From Roseofilum casamattae BLCC-M143 (GTDB lineage: Bacteria; Cyanobacteriota; Cyanobacteriia; Cyanobacteriales; Desertifilaceae), in assembly GCF_030068455.1 (NCBI RefSeq), contig NZ_JAQOSQ010000001.1:62001-126000 (forward strand): 64,000 nt of DNA, read 5' to 3'. Both the position numbers and the translations under genes were made by a program. Of this stretch, positions 9,291 through 19,710 are shown one piece after another (position 1 is the first letter of the stretch; every line of letters starts with the position of its first letter). The notes beneath the pieces were generated by a model, which saw nothing but the letters and a program-made list of their open reading frames with translations, was not told the DNA's origin and made no database searches.

Positions 9291-12200
9291 TCAACCTGTA
9301 TTGCGCATTCCGGCTGCAATTCCATTAATCGTTAGCAGAGCGCCCCGCAGTAGTTCTCCCTTGCTATAACGAGAAATGGTTCCTGAAGAGCTACTACTAT
9401 TGTGCTGACGCAAGCGACTTAACAAAGAGACTTGCAGCATTCCTAATGGAATAATCGTCCCGCTACGCAATTGAACCGAGCGTTGTAGGATGGGTTCGCT
9501 ATCGAGCAGGCGCTCGTGACCTGTAATCGCTAACGTGACATCTCGAGTTAGCTCGAACTCTTGTTTGATTTGTTCAAAGACTTTCTCCAGACGCTGGAGT
9601 TCTTCTGGAGGAGTCAGTTGCTCTAGGTAGTGCCGAGAAATGCGCAAATCTACTTTGGAGAGAGTCATTTCTACTTTAGAAATGGCCATTTTAAAGAACG
9701 GCCATTTGCGATAGAAATATTGTAGCAGTTTCAAGTGTTCTTCCGGTTCGTTGTCAATAAAAGCTTGCAACGCTGTCCCCACACCATACCAACTGGGAAG
9801 CAAGTAGCGCGCTTGCGTCCAACTAAAGACCCAAGGAATGGCTCGCAAACTGGAGAGTCCTTTCTTTTGGCCTCCACCGCGACGAGCGGGTCGAGAACTA
9901 ATCTGTAATTGGCTGATTTCTTGGATGGGGGTCGCGTAGTGGAAAAAGTCGATGAAGTCTGGTTGTTCGTAAATCAGCGCTCGATAATGCGATCGCGATT
10001 TTGTCGCTAATTCTTCCATAATCTCATTCCACGGCTCGATATCATCGAAACCGCCACCAAGCACTCCAGCTTGTACGACCGCAGAGGTAATACTTTCGAG
10101 ATTATGCAAGGCTAATTCCGGCAGGGAATAGCGAGAGGCAAGGACTTCTCCTTGTTCGGTAATTTTAATCCGTCCGTTAATGGTGCGGCTGGGTTGGGCC
10201 AAAATTGCCTCGTAAGCCGGCCCGCCTCCGCGACCTACGGAACCGCCACGACCGTGGAAAATGCGTAAATTCACTTGGAAGGGAGTCGCCACTTCCTCGA
10301 GAGATTTTTGCGCTTTGTGGATTTCCCAATTACTGCTCAAAAAGCCAGAATCTTTGTTGCTATCGGAATAACCGAGCATAATTTCTTGTAAGGCTTCGTT
10401 TTTGTCTGCAACGCCTTGATATCCGCCAGAAATTGCGGCTCGGTAATAAGGCAGTTCAAACAACGACTGCATGACCTTTGGCGCTCGCTTGAGATCCTCA
10501 ACGGTTTCAAACAGAGGTACCACCTGCAAGCTACTGCGACCGCTAGCAGGGTCGTACAGCCCTGCTTCTTTGGCCAGAAGAAGCACTTCCAGAACATCGC
10601 TCGCATCGTTACTCATACTGATAACGTAGGTTTGGCAGATTTCCTGTCCGAACTCTTGTTGCAGTTTGCGCACCATGCGCAGGGTTTCGATAGTTTCGCA
10701 GGTGAGTTCGGAAAAGGGCAATTCTCCAGGAATCAGCGGCCGCAGGGTTTGCAGTTCTTTTGAGAGCCACTCCACTCGTTCGGCTTCGCTGAGTGTTTCG
10801 TAGGAGGTGGGGAGAATGTGCAAGTATTCGGTAATTTCATTAATTGCGCTGCTGTGACGCAGACTTTCTTGGCGAATGTCCAAATGCGCCAAGTTAAATC
10901 CATAGATTTCGACTTGGCAAATCAGGTCTTCTAATTCCCGGCAATCGAGACCGGTTTGCGTTAAAGAACGACGAATTAATTGCAGTTCGCTGAGGAAATT
11001 TTCACTACATTTATAACTGTGGTCGGTAACATTTCCTTCTGGGAATTTCGGTCGTCCATCCCGGCCAATGGTCGGTCTCTGGGTGACTTGGGTTTCCGAT
11101 TGGAGGTGGAGGTTGCGATCGCGAGTTTCTTCCAGTCGTTTGAGAATATACGAGAGTTTGAGTCGGTAGGGTTCTTGACGATAGCGAATGGCGAGTTCTT
11201 CGTAGACCGCTGGCAATTGCTGTTGGTCTTGTTCTAGGGAATCTAACAAATCGGGTAAAACATCGCTCCAGTGCAGGGATAAGCTGAGTACGTTGATTAA
11301 GTATTGGACGGAGCTAATGTATTTTTCCAGAACCAAATTGCGTTGGTAACAGGCCGTTTGCCAGGTGACTTCTGGAGTGACCGAGGGGTTGCCATCGCGG
11401 TCTGAGCCAACCCAGGAGCCGAATTTGCAGAAGTCGTAGCGCGGCGGCTTCAGCGAGGGAAAGGTATGGTGCAGTCCTTGTTTGAGTCGTTGATACAGTT
11501 GCGGAATGGTGTCGAATAGGACTTCTTGGAAATAGTGTAGGGTGTAGTCTACTTCATCCAAGACTCTGGGTTTGAACTGGTGCAGTTCGTCGGTGCGCCA
11601 CCACAAGCGGATTTCTTGCCGCAGTTGCTCGGTGTAGTCTCTAATTCTACTGGCGATCGCTGTCGGGATTGGCTGTTGGCTTCCCCCCGTCCCGATAAAT
11701 CCTTCTTCGAGTTGATCTAATTGTTTTAATAATTTCGCAATTCGCCGCTGCTTATCGCGAATGGTATGACGAACGATCTCGGTGGGATGAGCGGTAAATA
11801 CCAGTCGGATATCCAAGCGATCGAGCAAGGCTTGGATCTGTCCTGGAGGAACGTTTAAGGCTTTTAGACTTGGAAATAAGGCGTGGAAGCTGCCGAGATC
11901 GCGACGGATTCCTACTTGTCCCTTTTCTTGTAGGCTGACGCCTTCTGGGGTTTCAATGACTTCTGCACTGACTGGTTCGGAAGAGTCTGACCCAGTTAGC
12001 CCGGACGATTCCCAATAGCTCTGTTGTTGACCGCGTTGTTCGTAGTGTTGTTCGAGGATATTAATGAGCTGGAAATATAAGGCAAAGGCTCGGGTTGCTC
12101 GAATTGCTGCATTGAGATCTAAGCTTTCGATCAGCTCCCGAGTTTGAGCATTCATTGCATTGGTTGCGATCGCTTCTGGAGATGAAAAGTTGCGCATCTC

Positions 12201-12392
12201 TTGCAACAATACAATCAATCGATCGCCACATTCCTGTTTTAGAACCGATTCCCATAGTTGTTCGATCGACTTAAGTCGTTTGCGCAGTAGTAACTCAGAC
12301 GTTAGACTTGCCGACACTTCATCTGGGGATGAGGAGGCGCCGACTGGCACTGTACTGACACTAGGGTTTGAGGTATGAAGTGTTGAACTCAT
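9291..12392 (-). CDS. ppc: Phosphoenolpyruvate carboxylase
   Basis: Carboxylates PEP with bicarbonate to oxaloacetate, the main anaplerotic reaction of cyanobacteria. The 1033-residue protein has the family landmarks: [14 protein letters not shown] with the catalytic His (about 200), [11 protein letters not shown] (about 330), [29 protein letters not shown], the glycine-rich loop [14 protein letters not shown] (about 712), [17 protein letters not shown] and the C-terminal RNTG. The first 60 residues are poorly conserved and Ser-rich, as in other cyanobacterial enzymes. There is no plant-type N-terminal phosphorylation motif. It is a single-gene unit, flanked downstream by a hairpin. Confidence 0.98.
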   Translation of the reverse strand: MSSTLHTSNPSVSTVPVGASSSPDEVSASLTSELLLRKRLKSIEQLWESVLKQECGDRLIVLLQEMRNFSSPEAIATNAMNAQTRELIESLDLNAAIRATRAFALYFQLINILEQHYEQRGQQQSYWESSGLTGSDSSEPVSAEVIETPEGVSLQEKGQVGIRRDLGSFHALFPSLKALNVPPGQIQALLDRLDIRLVFTAHPTEIVRHTIRDKQRRIAKLLKQLDQLEEGFIGTGGSQQPIPTAIASRIRDYTEQLRQEIRLWWRTDELHQFKPRVLDEVDYTLHYFQEVLFDTIPQLYQRLKQGLHHTFPSLKPPRYDFCKFGSWVGSDRDGNPSVTPEVTWQTACYQRNLVLEKYISSVQYLINVLSLSLHWSDVLPDLLDSLEQDQQQLPAVYEELAIRYRQEPYRLKLSYILKRLEETRDRNLHLQSETQVTQRPTIGRDGRPKFPEGNVTDHSYKCSENFLSELQLIRRSLTQTGLDCRELEDLICQVEIYGFNLAHLDIRQESLRHSSAINEITEYLHILPTSYETLSEAERVEWLSKELQTLRPLIPGELPFSELTCETIETLRMVRKLQQEFGQEICQTYVISMSNDASDVLEVLLLAKEAGLYDPASGRSSLQVVPLFETVEDLKRAPKVMQSLFELPYYRAAISGGYQGVADKNEALQEIMLGYSDSNKDSGFLSSNWEIHKAQKSLEEVATPFQVNLRIFHGRGGSVGRGGGPAYEAILAQPSRTINGRIKITEQGEVLASRYSLPELALHNLESITSAVVQAGVLGGGFDDIEPWNEIMEELATKSRSHYRALIYEQPDFIDFFHYATPIQEISQLQISSRPARRGGGQKKGLSSLRAIPWVFSWTQARYLLPSWYGVGTALQAFIDNEPEEHLKLLQYFYRKWPFFKMAISKVEMTLSKVDLRISRHYLEQLTPPEELQRLEKVFEQIKQEFELTRDVTLAITGHERLLDSEPILQRSVQLRSGTIIPLGMLQVSLLSRLRQHNSSSSSGTISRYSKGELLRGALLTINGIAAGMRNTG

Positions 12393-12578
12393 GGAAATCT
12401 TATCCAGCTAACAGTAAGAACATTGAACCATTCTATGGGTTTAAAGTGGCTTTGATGGCATGAGAGCAGATTGAATTAACTATTCTGACGGTATTTTTAC
12501 TGCCTCGCGCTTCTGAATTGTCAAGGGGAGGTTAGGAATAAACTGTTCGCCACAAACAATTTCCCATTCACTGAATCC

Positions 12579-12923
12579 TCAAGGGCCCTCATTTTGGAAA
12601 GAACGATCGTCGGGTGTTGTCAGCAAGGGCAAGCGATCGCCGCGAAAGATTTCTTCAGATTGCCGGCCCGTATCTTGACCGAGCTGACTGAGGTGTTTCA
12701 AGGCAAGGATTCCGAGGAGAACGGGTAGAGTCGATGCACTCAGTAGTAGAGGAGCTATGGCTCGAGCGGAGGAAGAGATGGCCTCTTGGGGCGATCGCTG
12801 TTCTGGAGCAGAGGAGGAGGGCATAAGTCTGGGGTCGTATTGGGTCAGTAGCCCTATGGCAATTTCTGGCAAAAGGCCCGGTTTAACCCTGAAATGCCAT
12901 TGAGACCAATGGATTAATAGCAT
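12579..12923 (-). CDS. Small hypothetical protein with one membrane segment
   Basis: A 114-residue frame, not recognised. It starts MLLIHWSQWHFRVKPGLL, has a Ser/Pro-rich middle and one probable transmembrane helix (APLLLSASTLPVLLGILAL, residues about 61-80), then a charged cytoplasmic-type tail. It is transcribed divergently from the DUF1574 gene, with only 35 bases between the starts, so the two may share a regulatory region. It could be a real small membrane protein or a chance frame; codon use does not look abnormal. Confidence 0.45.
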   Translation of the reverse strand: MLLIHWSQWHFRVKPGLLPEIAIGLLTQYDPRLMPSSSAPEQRSPQEAISSSARAIAPLLLSASTLPVLLGILALKHLSQLGQDTGRQSEEIFRGDRLPLLTTPDDRSFQNEGP

Positions 12924-12958
12924 TATCTCCTATTTCCTCGCATTGTGTAATACCATGC

Positions 12959-15900
12959 ATGGAGACACCGCTCTTACCCCGGTCTTTTCCTCATATGTCA
13001 TCGATTAACTCGACTCCCACAATCGGGAAGGGAACTCCTATATCTCAATGGGCCCAAGATACCATTGGGTCAGACGTGGGTAAAGTCAAAGTCCGACTGC
13101 GGGGCAATATTCTGCATATTCTGTGCGAGAGTACTCCCATTTCACCTCCTCAAGAGCGGGTGGAGTCGCGCCTGATTGCGGGACTGTTAGAAACCGATCT
13201 CAATCCCTTACTGCCGGAAAATTTACCTCCGATTTACCATATCTGGCTCTACGGTCGAGTGAGCGGTCCCAACTATCCGGATTGGACGAAAGAAATCGAT
13301 CTAACCTCCTTGCTCGAGTCTCGCGATCGCACCGAGAAGCAGGAGCCAGGCGATATGACCGATCGGGCGATGTTTGCTACCTCCACAGACCCTGAGTTAG
13401 AGCGGACTGTCACCGCAAAGGAGAGTGCCGATTCCGCCAGACTTCATCCCTCTTCCGCTGTCGCCGTCGCCGATCGCGCAGAAGGAGAGAGCGCAATTGG
13501 CACGATGGTCTCCAATCGTAACTTAGCTGCCGAAGGTCATCCCCATGCGATCGCCCGTTACGTCAGCGAAACTCTCAGTCCTCTAGGCATTGGGGTGAAG
13601 GTTAAGATCAAGACCCTGAAACAACATTTGCCAACGGGGGCAAGTATTAAACGGCTGCATGTCGGGTGCTACAGCAACTACAGTCCCGATCCGAGCTTGT
13701 TGGGGCCGAAAATTGCCGGACAGTTGCGCGAGTTGGAACTGAGCGGGTTTCGGGATGCGGCGATCGCCTCTCAAGTCCATGGCGAAACCTCTCCAGATTG
13801 GGTCTTGTTGGTGGATCTGACGCCGCGCTCGGTGATGCTCGATGGCTGGGCTAGGTGGGGAGATGTGCCGGCCATTAGTCGCTTGCTCGATCGACAACTG
13901 GCGCGAGCGTCCCTAAAGGTTTCCGCCATTCTGAAAGACTCGACCCTACACCTATTCTGCCGCAGCAATACCGTGACGGAGAAAGACGCCGTCAGCGAGC
14001 GGATACGCACCCTGCTGAATGCGATCGCGCCGCAAGGAATTCATGCCGCTACAATCTACGGTCACCTCAATAATCAATCCACCCCGTTATGGGTAGATTG
14101 GCTCGACTTACCCGCCAAATCGGACAAACGGCGGCGCCAATCTACTCTACAGTTAGCCAAAGAGGGCGATCGCAGCGCTCTCCAATTTCTCCTCAACCGA
14201 CTCCTCAACCCCGATCTCGATCGGCAACTGAGTACGGGAGGCATTCGGATTCAACTCTTGTTGAAAGACGACTTGTTGCACGTCATGAGCGATGCTCCAG
14301 TGTGTCCCGATCGGCGAGAAGTCGGCCCCTTAGTCGCAAAATTTTTGCGCCAATTAAAGATTGCCGGTATTTCTGGAGTGCGGGTTTACGGCCGCAGAGC
14401 CGGACAAAAACTACCTCGCTGGAATTACGGCGTTGATTTCCAAACGAGAAAGCGGTTAGTCCCGGAAGCTCCTCCCGAGTTTGCTGCCAGCAGTGCTTAT
14501 GTGGGAGATTTGATTGCTCTCGATCGCAATCCATCTCCGAGCGAAACAGCCGAGAAATCGACAGAAGCGCTAGCCAATGCTCTCGATGAGGTGAATGAGG
14601 AAACAACAGGGTTGGCAGTTCCTTCAGAGGCAGCAGAGGAAACAATTACTGAGGATGCAGCGCCAGAAACTGCTCCATCCCCCAGTCAGCCTCGCCGCCG
14701 TTTCTCCCTCTTGCACTATTTGCAACGATTTTCAATTCGCCTGGGACTATTAACTCCGGCTTTATCCAGTTCCAGCGCGAGAGACCGGCAACCTTCTCCC
14801 ATGCTCTCTCCGACGAGGGAAGAGTTGCAAAGTCAATCTGCATCTGTCTCTCCGGTTCTGACTAATGCAACCGAGACCGCTAAACCAGGGAAGCGGCCGG
14901 TTTGGCAAGTCAATCCGCAACTGGCCAGTGCTTTCGTATGGGGCGTTTTGGGTTTGTTAATTGCTCTGGAAGTGGATTGGTTGCTGGGGTATCAACTGCT
15001 GCAAGCGAACGAACACCAGCCGACAGCGAATTATCTGAGCTTGGGAGGCGACCCCGCCAATGCGAGCGATGAGAGTTTATCGGGAAGTGCTGACGGACAA
15101 GAGTGCGAGTTGAGCCAGTGTGCTCTGTCTCCGCCTTCTCCCTATCCGAGTTTTAATAATCAATTGATTGACGAGCATTTGGGACGCTACCATGCTTTGA
15201 TGCTCTCCTCTGGCGCGCCGGATATTGTTATTATTGGCAGTTCTCGCGCTCTGCGAGGGATTGACCCGCAACGACTGAAAGAAGGGTTAGCTGAAGATGG
15301 AATAGAAGAGGTGGAAATTTATAATTTTGGTATTAATGGAGCGACGGCAAAGGTTGTGGATTGGGTCATTCGCGAGTTGTTGACTCAGGAGCAGTTGCCC
15401 AAGTTGATTATTTGGGCGGATGGGACGCGGGCGTTTAATAGCGGCCGAGAGGATTTGACCTATGAGGCGATCGCCAGGTCGGATGGGTATCAAGCACTAC
15501 TGGCTCAGACTCTGGAGCGTCCGGCCTACGGGACGCCTTGGGGCCAGCAGTCTGAGGTGGAGGAGGAACCGGAAGGCAAGGGCAAGGCGCGATCGCTTTC
15601 AATTACTCAAAGTTACGAGCAAGCGAATGATTGGTTGCAGGAAACTTTGGGAACATTCTCGGCAGTTTATCCCCATCGCGATCGCTTGCATGAGGAAATT
15701 CGCGGTAGACTGACGGCGGTGCTCCCGGAGCAACAGTCTCCCGAGTTGGATGAGGAGAAGGTAGAAATGTTGCAACCGGCTATTCTGAATCCGGATGGTT
15801 TTTTGCCGTTTAAGATTCGTTTCGATCCGGAGACTTATTACGAAACTCACCCGCAAGTTTCGGGGGCTTACGATCGAGATTACGAGTCGTTTAGCTTAGA

Positions 15901-16225
15901 GGGAGAACAGCACGAGGCCCTGGAAAATGCGATCGCCTATACCCAAGCTAAAGGTGTCGGATTGATGTTTATTAATATGCCATTGACTGACGTATATTTA
16001 GATCCGGTGCGATCGGACTACGAGTCGAGATTCCAAGAGTATATTATGGCGAAAGAACAGCCCGGATTTATCGTGCAAGATTGGATGACATTGTGGTCGG
16101 GAGGAGAATACGAATATTTCTCCGATCCGAGTCACTTAAATCGCTATGGTGCGGAGGCGATCGCCACTGAGTTAGCTACTGACGATACTATTTCATGGCA
16201 GAAAGCACTACAACGAGAAGAATAG
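12959..16225 (+). CDS. DUF1574 protein: repeated N-terminal domains, membrane helix, periplasmic SGNH-like domain
   Basis: A 1088-residue cyanobacterial DUF1574 protein. The N-terminal about 490 residues hold at least three degenerate repeats of one module: VKVRLRGNILHILCES, then later LKVSAILKDSTLHLFCRS and IRIQLLLKDDLLHVMSD, each followed by a segment ending in IYG or VYG and a P-W-D-like stretch. A Ser/Pro-rich linker follows. One transmembrane helix lies at about 655-678 (FVWGVLGLLIALEVDWLLG). The C-terminal domain has VIIGSSRALRGID (about 757), like the serine block of SGNH/AlgX-type enzymes, and SDPSHLNRYG near the end with a His in the right place for the catalytic dyad. It is 26 bases upstream of an MBOAT gene, suggesting joint O-acylation of a surface polymer. 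Confidence 0.8.
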   Translation: METPLLPRSFPHMSSINSTPTIGKGTPISQWAQDTIGSDVGKVKVRLRGNILHILCESTPISPPQERVESRLIAGLLETDLNPLLPENLPPIYHIWLYGRVSGPNYPDWTKEIDLTSLLESRDRTEKQEPGDMTDRAMFATSTDPELERTVTAKESADSARLHPSSAVAVADRAEGESAIGTMVSNRNLAAEGHPHAIARYVSETLSPLGIGVKVKIKTLKQHLPTGASIKRLHVGCYSNYSPDPSLLGPKIAGQLRELELSGFRDAAIASQVHGETSPDWVLLVDLTPRSVMLDGWARWGDVPAISRLLDRQLARASLKVSAILKDSTLHLFCRSNTVTEKDAVSERIRTLLNAIAPQGIHAATIYGHLNNQSTPLWVDWLDLPAKSDKRRRQSTLQLAKEGDRSALQFLLNRLLNPDLDRQLSTGGIRIQLLLKDDLLHVMSDAPVCPDRREVGPLVAKFLRQLKIAGISGVRVYGRRAGQKLPRWNYGVDFQTRKRLVPEAPPEFAASSAYVGDLIALDRNPSPSETAEKSTEALANALDEVNEETTGLAVPSEAAEETITEDAAPETAPSPSQPRRRFSLLHYLQRFSIRLGLLTPALSSSSARDRQPSPMLSPTREELQSQSASVSPVLTNATETAKPGKRPVWQVNPQLASAFVWGVLGLLIALEVDWLLGYQLLQANEHQPTANYLSLGGDPANASDESLSGSADGQECELSQCALSPPSPYPSFNNQLIDEHLGRYHALMLSSGAPDIVIIGSSRALRGIDPQRLKEGLAEDGIEEVEIYNFGINGATAKVVDWVIRELLTQEQLPKLIIWADGTRAFNSGREDLTYEAIARSDGYQALLAQTLERPAYGTPWGQQSEVEEEPEGKGKARSLSITQSYEQANDWLQETLGTFSAVYPHRDRLHEEIRGRLTAVLPEQQSPELDEEKVEMLQPAILNPDGFLPFKIRFDPETYYETHPQVSGAYDRDYESFSLEGEQHEALENAIAYTQAKGVGLMFINMPLTDVYLDPVRSDYESRFQEYIMAKEQPGFIVQDWMTLWSGGEYEYFSDPSHLNRYGAEAIATELATDDTISWQKALQREE

Positions 16226-16251
16226 GTAATGGGTAATAAGGAATAGGAATT

Positions 16252-17769
16252 ATGAGTTTTACCTCGTTACTTTATGGCTTATTTTTACTCAGCGTCTGTA
16301 TTCTCTATTGGACGAGCCGATCGAATCAAATTCGATTTGTTATCCTGACAATTTCCTCATTAATTTTTTATGCGTCCTGGCAGCCGCAATATCTTCCCCT
16401 GCTGTTAGCCATGACTTGGATTAATTACAGTTTGGGAAATGTGCTTGTCCCTCATGCCGCTCATGGCGACCACGCTCAAAATTGGAAATTATCAAATCAG
16501 GAATGGCAGTTCGCGCAAGCAGATTGGAATCAACGGCGATTCCTAATTTTAGTGGTAGGAATTATCCTCAATATTATTTTATTATTTGGGTTTAAATACG
16601 TTCCTTTTGTCTTCGGTACGGCGGGCGAACTCTTCAATTTGCCTGTAGCGAGTCAGTCGGCAGATTGGGTGAAAGACAATGTGGTTGCGCCTTTGGGACT
16701 CAGCTTCTTCTGCTTTGAGGCGATCGCCTATTTAGTAGATGTATATCGCGGCGCACCAGCAGCGAAAAATTTCACCAAATTTGCAGCTTACAAACTCTTT
16801 TTTCCCAAACTTATTTCCGGTCCAATTACCCTGTATCATCAACTTACCAGTCAACTAAAATCCCCACAATTTCCGAGCACTGAAGTATTAACTGAAGGGT
16901 TATGGTTAATTGCTTTAGGAGCAATGAAAAAAGCCTTAATTGCCGATCGCCTGGCGATTATTGTTGACTTAAGCTTTTCCCATGTCGTTCGTGCGGGAAG
17001 CTGGGATTTATGGGTGGCGACGTTAGCCTACGGACTGCAACTTTATCTGGATTTTAGCGGTTATGTGGATATCGTGCGCGGCAGTGCCATTTTATTGGGA
17101 CTCACCTTACCGGAAAATTTCCAAGATCCTTATTTTACCACCAGTATCGCTGACTTTTGGCGGCGCTGGCACATGACATTAGGCAACTGGTTGCGCAATT
17201 ATTTATATTTCCCGTTAGGAGGATCTCGCGCCGGATTAATTCGTACCTGTCTCAACTTATTAATCGTGATGGTAATTGCCGGAATTTGGCATGGCGCCGC
17301 CTGGGGATTTATCGTCTGGGGAGCCTATCACGGACTTGCCTTAGTCGTGCATCGCTTAGTCGATACATTCTCGAAAAAAAATCGCGGTTTGCAAGGATTT
17401 TGGCAAAGTATACCGGGAACCATTTTTGCTTGGATCGTCACGCAATTAATGGTCTTTACAGCATGGATATTTTTCCGTTTACCCAATTTACAGGATTCCT
17501 TATTAGCCATTTCTCGCTTATTCGGACAAGATGCCGATCCGCAATTCACCCAGAAAATTTATTTCGATACCTTGGGAATCGATCGCTTGCAGTTTACCCT
17601 GGTATTGTCCGCGCTGGTGGCAGCGATGACGGTGCTGTTTTTATTCCAACGCTGGATGAAGCTGAATTTAAACTGGCCGATTAAGTTAGTCTTAATTCCG
17701 ATAAGTTTATATATGGTGTGGTTGCTCGCACCCCAAGGAGCACTGCCTTACATTTACTTTGATTTCTAA
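16252..17769 (+). CDS. MBOAT-family membrane O-acyltransferase (AlgI/DltB-like)
   Basis: A polytopic 505-residue protein of the membrane-bound O-acyltransferase family, which moves acyl groups (often acetyl) across the membrane for transfer to polysaccharides. Conserved features are FWRRWHMTLGNWLRNYLYFP (about 302) and GIWHGAAWGF with the key His (about 346), within about 10-12 hydrophobic segments. The N-terminus FTSLLYGLFLLSVCILYW and the mid segment GLSFFCFEAIAYLVDVYRG are typical of AlgI/PatA. It follows the DUF1574 gene closely on the same strand. By analogy with AlgI plus AlgX/AlgJ, MBOAT would supply acyl groups and the SGNH-like partner would place them on an extracellular glycan. The substrate is unknown. 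Confidence 0.9.
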   Translation: MSFTSLLYGLFLLSVCILYWTSRSNQIRFVILTISSLIFYASWQPQYLPLLLAMTWINYSLGNVLVPHAAHGDHAQNWKLSNQEWQFAQADWNQRRFLILVVGIILNIILLFGFKYVPFVFGTAGELFNLPVASQSADWVKDNVVAPLGLSFFCFEAIAYLVDVYRGAPAAKNFTKFAAYKLFFPKLISGPITLYHQLTSQLKSPQFPSTEVLTEGLWLIALGAMKKALIADRLAIIVDLSFSHVVRAGSWDLWVATLAYGLQLYLDFSGYVDIVRGSAILLGLTLPENFQDPYFTTSIADFWRRWHMTLGNWLRNYLYFPLGGSRAGLIRTCLNLLIVMVIAGIWHGAAWGFIVWGAYHGLALVVHRLVDTFSKKNRGLQGFWQSIPGTIFAWIVTQLMVFTAWIFFRLPNLQDSLLAISRLFGQDADPQFTQKIYFDTLGIDRLQFTLVLSALVAAMTVLFLFQRWMKLNLNWPIKLVLIPISLYMVWLLAPQGALPYIYFDF

Positions 17770-17781
17770 ACATAGGAAGCG

Positions 17782-18918
17782 CTAAGACTCAAAGCCATAG
17801 TAGTCAAAGACATCTGGCATTTGTTCGTATAGCATTTTGCGATCGATGCCAAACTTTTCTAGAGAATAACTATGCTGGCTTTTATAGTGTTTGGCAGCAT
17901 CGGTAACCTGCTGAAATCGAGCATAAGTCAATTCATTAAGCTTTAGATCGAATTTCTGATAAATACGCTCGATCGCAGATAAAGGAGAATTGACTAAATC
18001 TTGATATGATATTTCCAGAAACTGGTCGGGATAGTTGTGGCTAAATTCGCGAAAAATTTGCATTCGTTCGCGATAATAACTGGCATAGAGTTGAGCTAAG
18101 TGTAAATTGGCTTGCGATCGCACTTTTTTCTTGCGCACAAATGTATTCCAGGAGGCAGCATACATGCTGAGCAAAGATGGAATGCATTCGTAGGGATGGC
18201 GTACCATATGAATAATGCAAACTTGCGGGAGAGCGGCGATCGTCGATCGCAGTCGTCCGGTAGATGTGGTATTTTTGATAAGTAATGTTTTCTCCGAACC
18301 CGTAGCATAGAGATGGCGTTGCAAGCAATCAATATAATAACTCATTAGGCGATGGCGAGTGGGTTGAGGTAAACGATCGACCCAGAGAGATTCTTCTAAT
18401 TCTTGATAATAAGGAAAGAGCAGAGTTATGACCGGAGATAATAAGGTAAACATAAATAACTGTTCGTCTTCTTCCGCTCGATTCAGTTGGGTTTTATGAA
18501 TGCTATCCCACCCTCGAAATCCTTGCCTATCGAGCCAATTTACGAGTTTAGACAAACGGCCGCCAATATTGCGGTCTATGGCAGATAAACTGGAAAATAT
18601 TCTATAGAATGTAATGGCAGGAAAGATGGTGTGATAAAGTTTAGTATAAGTAAAATGCCTATCTTCAGTTAATAAGCGGTGTAAAAAAGTCGTGCCACTG
18701 CGAGGATTTCCCGTAATATAAATGGGATTATTGATAGGTTGCTGGTAGTATTCAGGATAGCAGATACGGTCAGTGTAGCGTGCGGCACTAACGAGCGATC
18801 GCAATATCAAAAACAAGCTGGTAAATGCGATCGCCGATACTCCGTGAACTGGATGAAAATATTGTCGCGAAAAGCTAGTTTGGAGTGCTTGCTTTAGTAT
18901 CGAACCATGAAAATACAT
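17782..18918 (-). CDS. Sulfotransferase family protein
   Basis: A 378-residue PAPS-dependent sulfotransferase-like protein. The 5'-phosphosulfate loop is GNPRSGTTFLHRLL (about 70-83) and the 3'-phosphate site is MVRHPYECIPSLLSM (about 235). The C-terminal part has LEISYQDLVNSP and a YSLEKFGID motif common in bacterial sulfotransferase_3 proteins. An N-terminal hydrophobic stretch (AIAFTSLFLILRSL) may anchor it to the membrane. It is convergent with the MBOAT gene, only 12 bases apart, so modification of the same surface glycan or lipid is plausible but unproven. An inverted-repeat element abuts its start codon. Confidence 0.85.
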   Translation of the reverse strand: MYFHGSILKQALQTSFSRQYFHPVHGVSAIAFTSLFLILRSLVSAARYTDRICYPEYYQQPINNPIYITGNPRSGTTFLHRLLTEDRHFTYTKLYHTIFPAITFYRIFSSLSAIDRNIGGRLSKLVNWLDRQGFRGWDSIHKTQLNRAEEDEQLFMFTLLSPVITLLFPYYQELEESLWVDRLPQPTRHRLMSYYIDCLQRHLYATGSEKTLLIKNTTSTGRLRSTIAALPQVCIIHMVRHPYECIPSLLSMYAASWNTFVRKKKVRSQANLHLAQLYASYYRERMQIFREFSHNYPDQFLEISYQDLVNSPLSAIERIYQKFDLKLNELTYARFQQVTDAAKHYKSQHSYSLEKFGIDRKMLYEQMPDVFDYYGFES

Positions 18919-19067
18919 ATAGTCAATTGGAATAGCAATGAGACAAATAGTTATGTGAGGACTGAGCGAAGTCGAAGTCCGGGTTGCTTGCGATGTCCGA
19001 GCTTCGGCTTCGCTCAGCTCTCACTGGCTTTAAAATTTTATGTCTCACTGCTATTTAAATCAACTAT
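18919..19067. mobile_element. MITE-like inverted-repeat element
   Basis: About 149 bases with imperfect terminal inverted repeats of about 29 bases (ATAGTCAATTGGAATAGCAA at the left; the reverse complement of the right end reads ATAGTTGATTTAAATAGCAG). A second inner inverted repeat surrounds CTGAGCGAAGTCGAAGT and CTTCGGCTTCGCTCAG. It encodes nothing. It starts directly before the sulfotransferase ATG, so that gene's leader RNA lies inside the element. Confidence 0.6.
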
Positions 19068-19114
19068 AAGTCAGGACTAGATCGACTAACAATCGTAAAA
19101 TAATGGGATTTTCT

Positions 19115-19282
19115 CTAGCATGTTCTACTGATGCTCTCAACCAAAGTAAATTCCCTTATTATAATAGCAGCTCGGGGAGCGATCGCATCTTGCAAATCTT
19201 CAGGTAATTGCTTCAGTTGTGCGATTCGCTGCGCGATACCTTCGGGAACGCCTCTTCCAATAATCGCATAAACATCGCTGTT
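19115..19282 (-). pseudogene. Antitoxin fragment (first of three related copies)
   Basis: An open frame without a proper start. It contains AQLKQLPEDLQDAIA, identical to the N-terminal module of the complete antitoxin at 19700-20008, preceded by IIGRGVPEGIAQ and followed by an unrelated tail. The DNA of the shared module is almost the same as at about 19940-19985, so this is a recent duplicate fragment, probably non-functional. Confidence 0.55.
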
Positions 19283-19320
19283 TCAGGGTAGCTCAATTTC
19301 TTTCATGCGATTGCCACAGT

Positions 19321-19710
19321 TCACCACGCTAAAGTTTGTAAATGTTCGACTTGTTGAAAATGAGCATCTCGGGTGACTAATGTTAAGTTGTGTTGTAAGG
19401 CTAACGAAGCAATCCATATATCATTTTCTGGTAAAGGACGACCTTTGAGTCTGAGTTTGTTTTTCACTTCACCATATTGACGTGCTGTTTGGGTATTACA
19501 CTCAAGGATTGTCGTGTTGGCGATTAATTCTTCAATTCTGTCTAAATTCGCTGTCAAGCGGTTTGATTTTCGAGCACCATAACACAATTCACCGATCGCA
19601 ATACTCGGAATAAAGCAAGCTTCTGCTTCAGCAAAGTTTTGTTGAACGGTTGCTTCCTCAGCAAACAGAGCAATCATAATATTAGTATCTAGTAAATATC
19701 TACCATTCAT
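19321..19710 (-). CDS. vapC: VapC-type PIN-domain toxin
   Basis: A 129-residue PIN ribonuclease of the VapC type. Conserved acidic positions are in LLDTNIMIALF (Asp8 region), SIAIGELCYGARKS (Glu), PENDIWIASLAL (Asp) and LVTRDAHFQQV (Asp). All four are present, so it is probably active. VapC enzymes cleave tRNA or rRNA when released from their antitoxin. The start overlaps the upstream antitoxin by 11 bases, giving coupled translation. Length is normal for the family. Confidence 0.9.
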   Translation of the reverse strand: MNGRYLLDTNIMIALFAEEATVQQNFAEAEACFIPSIAIGELCYGARKSNRLTANLDRIEELIANTTILECNTQTARQYGEVKNKLRLKGRPLPENDIWIASLALQHNLTLVTRDAHFQQVEHLQTLAW

